Assembly: GCA_947561715.1 (NCBI GenBank)
Contig: OX387197.1
Coordinates: 8,739,001 to 8,803,000, forward strand
Origin: Ascidia mentula
Taxonomy: Eukaryota > Chordata > Ascidiacea > Phlebobranchia > Ascidiidae
DNA length: 64,000 nt
Reading direction: 5' to 3'
This document shows, piece by piece, positions 23,901-35,944 of the stretch (positions are counted from its first letter, which is position 1; every line of letters starts with the position of its first letter). The notes under the pieces were generated by a model. That model saw only the letters and a program-made list of their open reading frames with translations. It was not told the origin of the DNA and ran no database searches. Position numbers and translations under genes: made by a program.

Positions 23901-25626
23901 TTTCGACCCATCACGATTCGACAAAGAACGTTCGGCAGTTCCATCACCATTTGCCTACCTTCCCTTTTCAGCTGGTCCTAGGTAAGCTATATAGTCTAGA
24001 ATTTTTTTAAATACCACAATGACGCTGTACTTTTCGGAGAATCATTGAAGCAAAAACAACAATTGGGTGCAACCGCAAACAACTCAAAATATATTTATAT
24101 CCCCTTTATTCCCTATAGCAGTATTTTTCAACCTTTTTGAGCCACGGAACATGTATTCGGAAAATTGTTGTATTTTTATCAAAATAATCTTGCGGAACAC
24201 CAAATTGTTGGAAGCACTGCGCGGCAATGTACTTAACCAGCAACAGGCTGGCGCAATTAACAATAGAACATTCAAACAGGTTATAGTGGATGATTACTTT
24301 CATAAAAAAAGATTATCGACCCGTGTTCCACGGAACATCAGTCAAACTAATAAATTTCTTGCGGAACACCTGAGGATCTTTCACGGAGCACTGGTGTTCC
24401 GCGGAACACCGGTAGAAAATCACTCCCCTATAGGAAGCTAAAACTCGTATAGCCACTCTTAGCAACTACACGTATATTTATGTGACCGTTTCTCGGGAAG
24501 TTACGATTGGAGCAAGTACCGAGGGATAACAACAAGTTACCTGATATGGCACAACCATATACAATTTCACTCGTCGATCCCCTAAAAAGGCGGGATGTGC
24601 CTGTCGACGGTTTGGGGTCGATGACGTGAGATTAAAATACATTGTTTTCGCCATACTTACCTTGCACGCTTTTCGGAGCAAGTCCCACGAAGGGGGTACA
24701 CAGTTGGCCTATACGAGTCTAATGAGTCAAAGTTATCAAATTTGGCCCATGGATATCGTTGTTTGCTTTGAAGCTAAGTGATTTCCTATGATGGCGGCGT
24801 CGCACCAGCACATTTTGTTCTTCTCAAGGCCCCAGTTGCGGACTCGCGCAAACACAAACCAATAACAATATCCTGATGAAGGTCAGTTGAATAACGACCG
24901 AAACGTCGTCCGAACTAGTTTTTTGCCAGAAGACATTACCACAAACCAATAACGTTTGTTTCCAAACATCTTGGCAGAATGAAAGTCCTATTACATTTGT
25001 AATTGCCATTTATTTTCAATCACGAAGAGCAAAAAATATAGTTGCATTTTCCATTATACACCCAAAAATACCTGCCGTGTTGTGCTGTGTGGTTAAACAA
25101 TTTTCAAAGCCAAATTTAAGAAATCCATGGTGTTTGTCTATCAAATTACCTTTTTGGGTCGGGGTCAATCCCGTTACGCCCGATACTTACTTGTTCCAAA
25201 AACTGACATAGTATACAGTCAGACTATATGAACATACCGAAGCCCCGCTATCCGACCCAGAACTCCTAGAAACGAATACCAATGCTATCCATATTTTTTT
25301 CCATTTTGTTAATCCGGATGCCCTCCTAAGCCATCAATATTTCATGAAAGAAACATGTTTATGCCGGAATATATTTATGCATTTAAGATACATTTATGCC
25401 TTAAAGATATATGTATTTCTTTGAGACGTCACAACGTTTTCCACTCTTTTTCAGAAACTGTATAGGACAGAATTTTGCCATGGCGGAAATGAAAGTTGTG
25501 TTGGCAAAAGCTCTCCAAAAATTTGAGTTTTATCTTGATGATCAGTGTCCAAAGCCTGAGATATTTCCAATGATCGTGTTAAAATCGACCAATGGAATTC
25601 ACGTGAAAATCAAGAAAGCCGATTGA
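20946..25626 (+). CDS. Cytochrome P450, CYP4 family
   Basis: Eleven exons join in frame to about 558 residues: 20946-21140, 21341-21485, 21545-21677, 21779-21940, 22133-22313, 22385-22543, 22738-22928, 23252-23405, 23735-23836, 23899-23981, 25455-25626. An N-terminal membrane anchor (about residues 14-34) precedes the P450 fold. Family marks are [20 protein letters not shown] (C-helix region), the CYP4 I-helix [13 protein letters not shown] with the Glu that can bind haem covalently, the K-helix ExxR in KEVLRLYPP, and the haem loop [14 protein letters not shown] split over exons 10 and 11 with its Cys ligand. CYP4 enzymes are ER monooxygenases, typically omega-hydroxylating fatty acids or eicosanoids; the substrate here is unknown. 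The last intron (about 1.5 kb) is enlarged by repeats. Confidence 0.9.
23418..23616. repeat. Tandem duplication of about 100 bp in a CYP4 intron
   Basis: Two adjacent units (about 23418-23517 and 23519-23616) share CTTTGTGTACTTTGTGG, TCACATGACAT, ACGAATAGTGACA, TTTCGTCGG and ACAAATATTTG in the same order. They differ at scattered positions, so the duplication is not brand new. It lies between exons 8 and 9 of the CYP4 gene. Confidence 0.75.
24119..24425. mobile_element. hAT-type MITE with 8-bp target duplication
   Basis: The left end is CAGTATTTTTCAACC and the right end (minus strand) GAGTGATTTTC. The interior repeats CGGAACAC motifs near both ends. Perfect 8-bp repeats CCCTATAG flank it at 24111-24118 and 24426-24433. 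It lies in intron 10 of the CYP4 gene and codes for nothing visible. Confidence 0.85.
24854..24953 (+). ncRNA. Hammerhead-ribozyme-like core motif
   Basis: CTGATGA (24873-24879) is followed by a potential stem II, GGTC...GACC (24881-24884 with 24896-24899), then GAAAC (24900-24904) and GTC triplets. This matches the conserved hammerhead order CUGAUGA, stem II, GAAA. Such minimal motifs occur in the terminal repeats of Penelope-like elements and some other retroelements. The direct repeat CACAAACCAATAAC at 24854-24867 and 24940-24953 suits the tandem layout of those termini. Stems I and III cannot be assigned confidently, so activity is unproven. Confidence 0.45.
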
Positions 25627-27277
25627 TTGCGCAACCTGTTTCGTAACCATAATGTATTGTATTACCAATCATCATGATGTCGCAAAAATTGTGCGCTTTG
25701 CTGTTCCGGTAATTCCAACCATGCTGGCATTTTCATATGCAATCGCCATGCTTCTCTTGGAAATTGTATTCGATATGTTTGAAAGATGTGCAATAAAATC
25801 AGCTTAAAAATGTTCCGTTTGTCTTGTTAGTTGCTAAAATCTGCCATGGCCTTGTTATAGCGCTAATGCTAGATTTTCAAGATTTGATACCGACAAAGTC
25901 ACCACAACGGAGTCACGTCTTCCCCTGGCCAGTCTGACCATAGGTCTGGCAGTCAGAAACTACGTTCATGAAATGCTTCTGGAACTCACACGCTTCAATT
26001 CAAATGCAAAGCGTAGAATTTTCAACAAAGAGAAAAGTGAGAGGGGCGAAAATTCAAACTTGTGCAAAAACTTTAACACGACCCAGTTAAGGCCTAGTAG
26101 GTCAGAGATGATAAATAATTAGGCGTTTGGGATGGTACACCCAAGATTTGGAAGAAAAGTATGACTTTCAATAAAACCCAACGCTATTCATCTCTTCAAA
26201 AGATGACAGCACGTATATAAATGTTAAGTTACGTAACCGGCTACAGTGAGTCAGCAGAATTGACCGAAGCGTCCTGTTCCCTAGTTACGTGGAAGCAATG
26301 TATTGTTTTGTCGTTTACTTTTCTCACTTTCCAAATTGAAAGGGCACTTTTATAAAAACTCCTGTGTAACCTTTATAACACATAAAGTTATTAACCATGT
26401 TGTTTTATGTGAGGATGTACGTGCACGTTGGTTACAAATGTCACGCTCGATTGAGTGTGTGTGTTAAAAAAGAGAAAGGCGAGAGAAGGTGAATGAAGGC
26501 AGGAACTTACCGGTTACCGGCTTTTCCTTTGTTGATGTCAAGCGTCACCCTATTATGCAGTACATTTTTAAAACATGTTGGATGCACCAACCATACGCAA
26601 ATACATTAGGAAACTGTCAAGGAAGGAAGAAATCCACATTGACAAACTGCCAATTGCAAACAGCAAGCCCTGTTTAAACAGACATCAACTAATAGTGAGT
26701 TTAGGCAGCATTTTAAAGCTTATTCAACTGTGATCATGCAATGTATTGTCAGGCGTCTTTAACATAAAACATTTAGTACCAAGCAGCGTGTTAAAATATA
26801 TTCCGAAGAAAACGCAAGCTGCTAGCACATTCCATGGTGGTTCAAGAGAACAGAAAAAGGCGGTGCCGTATAAATAGTAGCGTAAATCGAACATCGCCAG
26901 TCATTGGAAAATAGACTACAAAGTAGATTGTTTTGTATTGTGATGCTCCTAGCATTACTTGGTCTTATACTTGTATTGCCATTTGCAGACGAAAGGGCCT
27001 TCGATTGATTTCATGATGACAGTGCAAAATCAGACCTAATCGATAGTCCTATTGTTAAAGCATAGCTCGGGAAACAGAAATCCTTTGAAGGGATGGGTAA
27101 CACATACCTGTCGTTTATTCACAAACTTATGTCGGGTCGAACGATTTCGTAGTTTGGATAATGTAATTGAGCAAAAACAACATGTTTGCCAAGGCATTAA
27201 ATAAAACTGTATACTTGTTTGTTTTGCATTAGAATAGTGCAGGTAAGAAGCCTTATGGTCTTTGTGTTTCCACCAGT
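25627..27277. other. CYP4 3' region and OVOA upstream region
   Basis: A polyadenylation signal AATAAA at 25792-25797 follows the CYP4 stop by about 165 bp. The remainder up to the OVOA start shows no convincing exon or repeat; a purine-rich stretch lies near 26470. The OVOA ATG is preceded by an acceptor (ccaccag) at about 27271-27276. Confidence 0.45.
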
Positions 27278-30200
27278 ATGGCAAAGCCCCAAGTATTGAC
27301 AGGTCCTGTAGCCACCTCGTCAATTCCGCCGCCCAGTTTGCACGGATGCACCAATAAGTAAGGATTACTTAGTTTAAACATTTGTTTTGTTTTAGTTCTG
27401 TGTATTGCAGGTTGTACTTGTGTGTGTAAAATAGGAAACCGCCCAATAAAAACCGCCAATATAATTTATTATATTTTGCAAACCTTACTCAGATTGGCAA
27501 TTTTTATTTAACCTTTTTAAAGGAACCGAAATTACAGCAGGTCAGCAGTGAGCATTCCTATCGTTTGATTGTTTCAAATTGTTTTAAAATCATATTAATG
27601 CGCCTTCCCTAACTGGATTTCGTGACAACCATCGAAAAGATATTACAAGTTTACCGAGCCAAATAATAAAAATTAGAAAACTTCCTCCAATTAAGTGCAC
27701 GAAACAGGCATGTTTTTTTACTTTAGGGAGTTGTTGCTGTATTTTGAGAATACTTACAGTCTTGATGAATGGATTTTCACCAGCATCAAAGGTAATGTTC
27801 ACCCGCACTAAGATATTGCAGTGAAAACACCTGATTTTTTGCAGACGAGAAAAGTTTCTACAAATGTCCAGACCGTTTGCGGTTGCCTCTGATCTTTTAT
27901 TACTGCCATCCGGCCGTGGTATATGTCAACAAACTACTGCTGGCTGGTTTTATAAAGGTGGGTTGCAGTTTCGATTGCTTCAGTGCTATTGCGCACTTTT
28001 GGGCAACAGCAGGTAGACGTGTTTTTTCATGTTCAGGAACGTGTTAATCCGGAGTTCGAAACCATATTCGAAACAGGGGTGGATGAGATGTCGTGGGACG
28101 ATACAGAAAATTACAGAATGGGTGGAGCGTACGTTTGGCCGTCCCTTGCAGCCGTAGTCGAATATCGACAGAAGGTACAACTTCGCCCGATAGATTCTTA
28201 CAAAAATAACCGCGAGCTGAAAAAAGCACGTCGGGGTCGGAAAAAAAAACAACCACCAGACTTCGCAGAAATCCATAATACTCTGCGCAAAAATAATAAA
28301 TATGGAACAAACAGCTTTGGGCTTGTTCTTTTTGCCAATAAGGTCGACTTTGTGTTTCCAAAAATTTAATTTTGAGTACGCCTCGATTTGGCTTATATCT
28401 GGCACAAAGTTGTAATTATATTCTCCCCGTCCTGTCAACATAACAGTGCGGTTTCAAGTAATGTTGTTTTCACAATTGTAAAAGGTGCGAAACATCGTCA
28501 GAAACATAATCCTTAAAAACGATATCGATTTTCCCGTGACGCAAGACAGTCCCTGGTGGGCAATGTGGATGGGTTTGGAGCACGAACGGATTCACTTGGA
28601 GACTTCGTCTGTGCTAATCCGACAGTTGCCAGTGGACATGGTCGAAACGCCGATTGGATGGAAGTACGGCCCTCTAGTTGCAGGTGCTGTGCTGTTGCTG
28701 TTTTAACAACAAACGTTGTTGGAAAAAATGCTCGTAATGCTACAAAAACAAAATTTGAAAATTTTTCGGGGGGGTTTGTGTCGAATCTAAAGACGTGATA
28801 GTCGATGATATTCAAGAATTACGTGCTGGCCAAAAAATGACAGCAAACCTAAACCACAAAAAATCTCACATTTTACACATCGAGTTGCCTTTGTAAACGC
28901 AGAAAATTCTGTGAACGAAAACACGATGGTTTCCCAAAATTCGACTTTGGTTCACCTTGGTAAGGATCTAAATTGTCCGGCATGGGGCTGGGACAACGAA
29001 TATGGAAGCCTGGATTTTGAGTATGTTTATGACTTGAGGTTTGTTGTAAAACAGTGTTAACTTTCTCCCTCAATTTAGTGTTCCCAAATTCGAGGTCTCT
29101 AAATTCATGGTCACCAATCGTGAAATGCTTCAATTTATAAAAAGCGGGGGTTATCAAGAACAGAAATACTGGTCCGACGAAGGATGGCAATGGGTTCAAT
29201 ACAAGAACGCCAAGTACGTCCTTAACTTATACAAAGGGTACAATGAAATTTGCATGGTCATGCTTTGTCATCAGGCATCCGCCATTTTGGGTTTGTAATG
29301 AAGGATGTAAGTCCAACTGTGGCGCGGATTTGGCCAAACACAGTCACTGCGCAACGGCGACATCACAGAGTGAGATGAATGGAACCAACGGCGTGAAAAA
29401 ATATTTGTAAGTTGGAGCCACGCCAGACTGTGTAAACAGCATTATACGATCGGTCACGTAGTCCATCATCAGATTCAGAATGATGTTTGACGTGGTCCAC
29501 TTGCCTTTGGACTGGCCGGCCGAAGTCACATACCATGAAGCGAAGGCGTTTTGTTCATGGAAGGGGCCAAAATTTCGCTTACCAACGGAAGCGGAAAGTC
29601 ATGTGATTCGTGGTCTCGACGACTTTGACGTTGAGCAACTGGCAACAGATCCCGTGTACACGGAAAATGTTACCGATGTTTACAATGTCAACCTTGCATA
29701 CGGTTCGAGCACAGTAAGTATATTTCTATGGGTTTTCACATCGTAAATTCCGAAACGAATGTATATACCTATCTATGAACAAAAAAATGCTGTTTATAGC
29801 CGGTTAACCTCTACAAACCATCGAAATCAGGATGCTACGATACGTTTGGGAATGCTTGGGGATGGGTCGAAGACCATTTCAACGGACTGCCTGGCTTTAA
29901 AGGAAATATGTTTTATGAAGATTTTTCAGCACCGTGCTTTGACGGAAAGCACACTATGATACTTGTAAGAAAATTGCCGAAGTTCCCACTTATTCACTCC
30001 TAATTACATATACAGAGTCGGTGCGGTTATTTTCCAAATGAAGGCAAAAAATTATCCCTGACTGCAACAAGGAAGTATCATATGTCAAAGCCATAAAAAA
30101 CATTAAATTATAACACAATTCTGTGCCTGTGCATATCGAATTAAAAATATGTTTTTTTTACAAACAAATTTGTTTCCGGGATATTCTGGTGACATCAATT

Positions 30201-32015
30201 TATCGTTTGTTGTTTTCGGCAAGGGTGGTAGCTGGATATCAACCGGAAATGAGGCATCCCGTTTCGCGAGGTTCGCTTTTCGTCGACACTTTATACAACA
30301 TGCTGGTTTCCGCCTAGCGCGATCCGTGAATGAAGACACTCCCGCGAAAATCGTTGAGACTCCGGTATACGTGCTTGGCTGCGGATCACCAGGTGCATTT
30401 AATTACTATTGCCCTATTGTGATTGCTGGTTTCATGCGTTGTTTTGAGATTGTCTAAAATACACCTGGCGGTCCGCGTATTGCCCAGTTCAAATGGTTTC
30501 AAAGCTTATTAGGCCAATGCTTTTTCCAGATGAAACGGTAGATGAGATGCCGATTGGAACAAAACCATTTAGCCAACCCAGCACCAACCCACAATATGTT
30601 GAAGATTCCCACGCTTGGTTCAAAAAGATAGTTGAGCAACAGTACTCGGTCAACGGTGCGAACACTACAGAGCCCGTTTTCAAACGTCTCCGCTCGTTGG
30701 CATGGGAAGCTGCGACGCCACAACATGCAAGTCGCATCTTAGTGATTGGGTGCGGGCCGGGAAAGTTGGCTTTCGACTTGTCCTCGTTGTTTACCGAGGT
30801 ATGTGAGGATTTTTAAAGGGTGGGCACTGACCGGGTGAGGATTCAGAAATTTTCACTTGGGGGTTTACTATACTAAACTCATTGTAACGCAACAGTATAG
30901 CGTTTGGTTGTTAGAAAAGAACATGGTCAAGCATGCGCCGAATGAATCCGTCCCTGGCACTGACACATGCTAATTGAAATGACGTTTGTTCTCGACAATT
31001 CTTATGACGGATCGCTTTTATCGAGGCTATGTCGTTTAGATTGTTGCGTGCGATACATCAGCACGATGCATTGACCTAGCTCTACAACTCAAATCAATTG
31101 GAAAACATTGTCTTGCAAAAGGTACTTATTCAAACAAGTTCACATGCATTGCACTTTAAAGCAGATTTTTAATCAGTCGAAACTTTCCCTCCTTTTTTGA
31201 CAAGATTGCCCAGTTATTTGTGACATAAATCTCAAAAACCATCAATCCAAACCTACTTGCGTTTCTATCAGGTCGGTTACTTTTGCAGATGAGAAGCAAC
31301 AAAACGGCCTTTCATCAAAAAACGGAAACGTGATGCACGTGTTTCCCCCGGCGGAAGCTGTGATGAAAAATGTTGACTTTAAACAGGTTGATTAATACTT
31401 TATTGCCCGTACTTGAGCCATCTGCCTACCCACAAGGGGAACTCTGCAACGTGTTCAACGATTCATTATTATTATACGCAAAAGTGTCCAACTCAAAATG
31501 AGCAAAAATACTTTATTGATTTTGGTACAGAACTGCGTGTATTCATGTCTAAACTTTATGTTTTTTAGCTGACATGGATTCCGTGTGAGTTGCGCGACTT
31601 CAACTTGATTATAAACATGTATCTAGACAGAGCGGACAATGCACTCGGTAAGCGAGCAAGACATGTAACGAAGGAAATAAAGCATGCGTGGCGCCGTAGC
31701 CACTGTCATGCTCTATTTCATTCGTCATGGTTTGTGATAAAGATTTGTTGGCTTAATTTGCAGTGTGTGAGGTCATTTTTCTGCGGTAAATATATTGAAT
31801 TTTTTTGATTAGCATGGATTATTCGCATGCGGGAAATGGTCAATCAGACGTCCTCTGGTAGGTGCATTTTCGTCAGTCGCAAGTGGTCTTACGAAAAGCT
31901 CAAGAAAACCTTGGAACCTGATCTTGCTTTAGAGAAAAGAGAGAAAGTTCAATGTAACAACTCCACTCAGCTCTTCGTCACTGTGTGGAAGGGAGGGCAA
32001 CAATTCGACCAATAA
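27278..32015 (+). CDS. OVOA: 5-histidylcysteine sulfoxide synthase / mercaptohistidine methyltransferase
   Basis: Sixteen exons join in frame to about 759 residues: 27278-27357, 27727-27791, 27845-27957, 28037-28174, 28485-28683, 28903-29020, 29079-29213, 29275-29406, 29479-29713, 29800-29964, 30224-30392, 30530-30798, 31040-31121, 31289-31386, 31569-31647, 31813-32015. The N-terminal DinB-like domain carries the iron motif HxxxHxE (LEHERIHLETSSVL). The central FGE-sulfatase-like domain has WGWDNEYGS, FRLPTEAE and GGSWISTGNEASRFARF. The C-terminal methyltransferase has VIGCGPGKLAF as its SAM motif. OvoA joins cysteine to histidine with oxygen and then N-methylates the thiol-histidine, making the antioxidant ovothiol A. 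Vertebrates mostly lack it, so its presence supports an invertebrate. Confidence 0.93.
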
Positions 32016-33004
32016 TGAAACGCTTTGGGCTTTACTACGTCAGCTATAATACAGCTTTTGTACAGAACTACGCACGTGGCTTATGCTGCTGCAACAATAG
32101 CCGCAATAGATGGCGCTTAACTTCTATTGCTAGTCGTGGGCTATATAGTTCATTTTACACACACATGTATTAAACATATTGCACAAGTCAGCGAATGCCT
32201 TTGGAGTGATAACGTAGCAATTTTTGACTTTATTGCATTGATTTAAATTTAAGTATTTAATTTAAGTTCGGTGCACTGCAACGTGTATTGGAGCTAATAC
32301 AGTTTTATGTTGTGTGACAAATTCGTATGGCGGATATTTCGCTTTTATCATGACTACATGTCGTTTCGATCGTTGCGTGGGAAACAGTTTATGTAGCTCC
32401 ACGTGCTTGTTGCTTCCGCCGTTTTAATTAAAATAACTCGGGTGTGTGGCTGGCGCTTATCAACGTTTTTTTCGATGTAGCTTTATGTGCATTGTTCCTT
32501 TGACCTTTGTAATAAATACAGCTTACTAACTGCTCACATTTGTGTGTTGTTGGGAAATGCTCTGCAGCTGTATATTGTTTTAAACGCAGTAAGGCGATAT
32601 CACATCATCTACTTTTGTGGTTGCTCGCAAAAACAAAACTTCGTAGTAAAAGCACTGTCAATAAATTTTACATGCATTACCACATTTAAGTTTTTGTTCG
32701 TAGGAAGTCTTTTGAAAATAATTATTATTTAAAGCATTGTTCAAGAAATTTAACGCCAGCACCAAAAAGTATATAAGGTATGAGATGTTGTTGCGAAAAT
32801 TTTCTGTAAGTTTTAATACAAAGTTACACAAATACGTACAAAAAGCAGCAAACTCCACACAAGACAATAATTTCACATTAAAATTAAATCGGTGTAGATG
32901 CCAATTGTTATTCATCTGTGTAACCCGAGCTTGATGTCAATGCACGAAGCAAGAGAGGGTGCATTTTAATGATTGGTAATTGTGCAATGTCTTTCAAGGT
33001 TTCC
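32016..33004. other. Gap between OVOA and TTI2
   Basis: OVOA 3' untranslated region with possible signals ATTAAA near 32168 and AATAAA near 32511. At 32316-32379 lies a diverged copy of the intron-exon junction of OVOA exon 13. Otherwise AT-rich sequence with no gene recognised. Confidence 0.4.
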
Positions 33005-34492
33005 TTAATAAACAGAATCAGACTGAGTGAAGTTACTACAGGTTAGTTTCACAGCACATACCTCAGTTTTGGGGTCGCACTTCTGCATGTCAGTAATACA
33101 ATCAACAGTGTTTTTAAATGACATTTCATCAGTACATTGATTTTGAATCAACCTTTTCAGCAATAGTTTCAGTATTTCATGAATGTGAGACTGAAATCTG
33201 GAATAGAATAGCAAGTGTTAACACTATTGCACTGTAGTGTATATTTCAATACCTGGGCCAGGTAACTTTTACAAGAAGCCTCACAATTGTGACAGTTTCA
33301 TTGTAAGAAGTGGGGTCTGAAGATTCCAATTGTTGATGTATAAGTGGAACAAGTTTTTTAAAATGTCTTAATGCTGAAAGTTTCATGAATGAAATGAATT
33401 CAGTTATGCCCTGTAGGTATAGTCTGGAAAATACAAGATAGTTAAGTTCGATGCTTACTGTCTTGTGCCATTTTATTCAAACTTCCTGAAAAAAGGGGGT
33501 CATAAGTTCTAAAACATTTCTGTACTAAAATAAGTATATACTTCATACCTGATAATTTGCACATTAGTGGTGGTCATAATGTTAGTCAATAAAACTTGAA
33601 ATGTCAAATCATATCTGGATACAGGATGTGGAGCATCAAATTTTATTGGATCTCTTTCCAAAACAGAAATGCACTTTAGTATACAAGGTAAAACGCTTTT
33701 AATCACTGCCGGTTCTGTCAAGTAAAGTTTTTTCCCCAGTGCATCATATATTACTTCAGCTCTTCCTTGCTGGCTACAAAAAAAAATTTTGACTTGCATA
33801 AAATTCTTGGAAAATAAACTAAACAACCGTATTTCTGCTTTTGGAATTGAATTAAGGATGGTGCTTATCCCATTGACTCCAAGCAATACGATATTGGGAT
33901 GAAAGTCATCAACAATCCACAAAACTATAGGAAAGATTTTGGAAATGGAAGTAGTGAGGGAGTCAAATGGACAAACTTGCAAAAACTTCACAAAACTTGT
34001 GTAACTGGCTGGATGACATTTCCACTTGTCCCTTAAACATAAAGTTAATCAAATAGAATTAAGTATATGATGCATAAATATTTATTACCTTGATAAATCA
34101 TTGCTTAGTATTTCCAAAACCTTCATTACAACATGGTGGTGTTTGGATAAAAGGGCTGTTATTGTTTCACATTTGAAAATATTAATAAAAACTTGAAGAA
34201 GATTCTTGACTGCCTGACTGCATTGTTCACATGTCCAAGGTTGACATTTGTCAACAAACATGAAATACCAAATAATAACATAATGAGCATTGGATGGAAA
34301 ATTCGCTGGCACAGGTTTATCGACAAAGCTTTGAAAATATTTCTGTATTTCTTGATAATGGCTTTGTAATTTGACATGAGTTTTGCTATGCTTCAATGCT
34401 GCATATTGGTGATTTTCTGCATCTTGTAATGAAAGAGGTTTTACTTTCAGTTCCAAATAAATCTTCAAAAAATCGACACCTTCCATCTTCAT
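33005..34492 (-). CDS. TTI2: TELO2-interacting protein 2-like
   Basis: Five exons join in frame: 34089-34492, 33828-34031, 33549-33773, 33253-33423, and 33062-33197. The last reads on to a stop at 33005 or splices a few bases on; both give nearly the same C-terminus. The protein of about 380-400 residues is an all-helical HEAT-like repeat protein. HPNIVLLGVNGISTIL and GRAEVIYDALGKKLYLTEP resemble the conserved middle of TTI2, where vertebrates have NRAQVVYHALFNHLY. TTI2 with TELO2 and TTI1 forms the TTT co-chaperone complex that stabilises PIKK kinases (mTOR, ATM, ATR). The assignment rests on remembered family motifs. Confidence 0.65.
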
Positions 34493-34944
34493 AGCAGCTG
34501 ACCGTATTTTTCATTTGTCTAACTGCATGTAGTTGCATTTGAGGAGCATATACTCTAAAAACTAATCATTAGATGTTTTTCAGATTTGCAAACATTTTTG
34601 TATTAGGTTGGTTTTGAGGATATGATGAATGATGCCCATAAAATGATAGCCCAAACAAAAAGTTCCATATCGAAACAGAAAAGGTTGTTTACTGTTACTT
34701 TATTTGTTGTCACCTGGACTTTGTGCCGTATTCAGATACCCTTCACAGTAGGTATACAAATAGCTACACTCATTACAACCTAGGAGTTATTTATTGTTTC
34801 AACTATGTGGACCTAAAACCCCAGTTATTGATTTAAAGTTTAATTATTATTTACTTTTAGCATGAGTTTCCATCGAGCAGCAGTATTATTAGAAATATTG
34901 GTAATAGCAACAACTGCATTTTATAGAATGCCACAATTTTTTAT
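34493..34944. other. TTI2 upstream region
   Basis: AT-rich sequence between the TTI2 start and the composite TIR element. No promoter element or exon can be named. Confidence 0.4.
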
Positions 34945-35035
34945 CTATCACTCCTTAGTTTCCCCGTACCGATTGTTTTGGTTTTGTTGCGGAGTGGGGA
35001 ATAGTAGGAAACATTGAGGGAGACAATCCACGTGT

Positions 35036-35259
35036 TTTTTTGGACAACAACGTGGGCAAATAAGCTTCGAAAAACATTGCGTTCAAACTACATTCTACAT
35101 CCTTTGAACAACTGCGTCGGCAAACAAGTCAGAAAATGCACTGCGTCCAACGTACATTCTGCATTTTGTGGACAACTGCGTGGTAAAATAAGCCAGAAAT
35201 GCATTGCGTTCAATGTACACTCTAAATTTTGTTGAAAACCGTGTGAGCAAGTCAATCAG
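35036..35259. repeat. Minisatellite, about 64-bp unit, 3 to 4 copies
   Basis: Units share ACAACTGCGT, AAATAAG or CAAGTCAG, AAATGCA, TGCGTTCAA and GTACATTCT blocks in the same order. Copies start near 35042, 35106, 35170 and 35233 and decay at the right edge. The array sits just inside the left arm of the composite transposon. Confidence 0.75.
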
Positions 35260-35944
35260 GAAATACAATATATCGCGAGAAAGACACATAGATTTGGTAT
35301 GCTTGCAGCGCCATTCGTAGTCGTGTCGTGTGATGTAAACCGCCTTTGATGTGTGAGTAACTGACTCCGTGTGCAGACTTGTTTTTTATTTAATAGAACG
35401 ATTAAATATCAGTTGGTTTGAATTTAACTGTCCATTAGTGTTCAAATAGAATTGAAACACGTGACTCAATTATGAGTTAAAATTACCATAAGGATCGTGG
35501 GTGCGTAAGAGCGCGATGAATTTAAGTCGGGAACATGCGTGGTGCTAATTAATACAGCATGTTGATTACAGACACTTTTGCATTTCAAACATTGCATTCT
35601 GAAGAAGATTTAAACAGAACTGAATAAAATCAACGGGTGCGAAAAAACAGTTTTTCATGCAAATGGTGTGATCTCACTAACATTTTGTTAAGAGTATTGC
35701 TGAGAGTATTGATTTTGAGCATGCCTTGGGCAGTTTTAGTATGGATTTGAGTAGGTGTAAATATAAATTCCAATGAAATTAATTTATGACTTTTATTGGA
35801 TTAAGGTGTTTAGAATCCGAATATTTCTACCACTGCATCGAGAAAAAGTTGGTTGTGGCTATACAAACGTTTGGGTACAGCAACCCTTCAAAACCATCGT
35901 ATGGTTTGTACTAAACTACCCAACCTACAACAAATTTTATAGTG

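Noticed and set aside
33005-33061. An additional TTI2 exon after the GAG/gtatgt donor
   Set aside because: The only nearby acceptor is followed at once by TAA, so it adds nothing; reading through to 33005 is equally possible.
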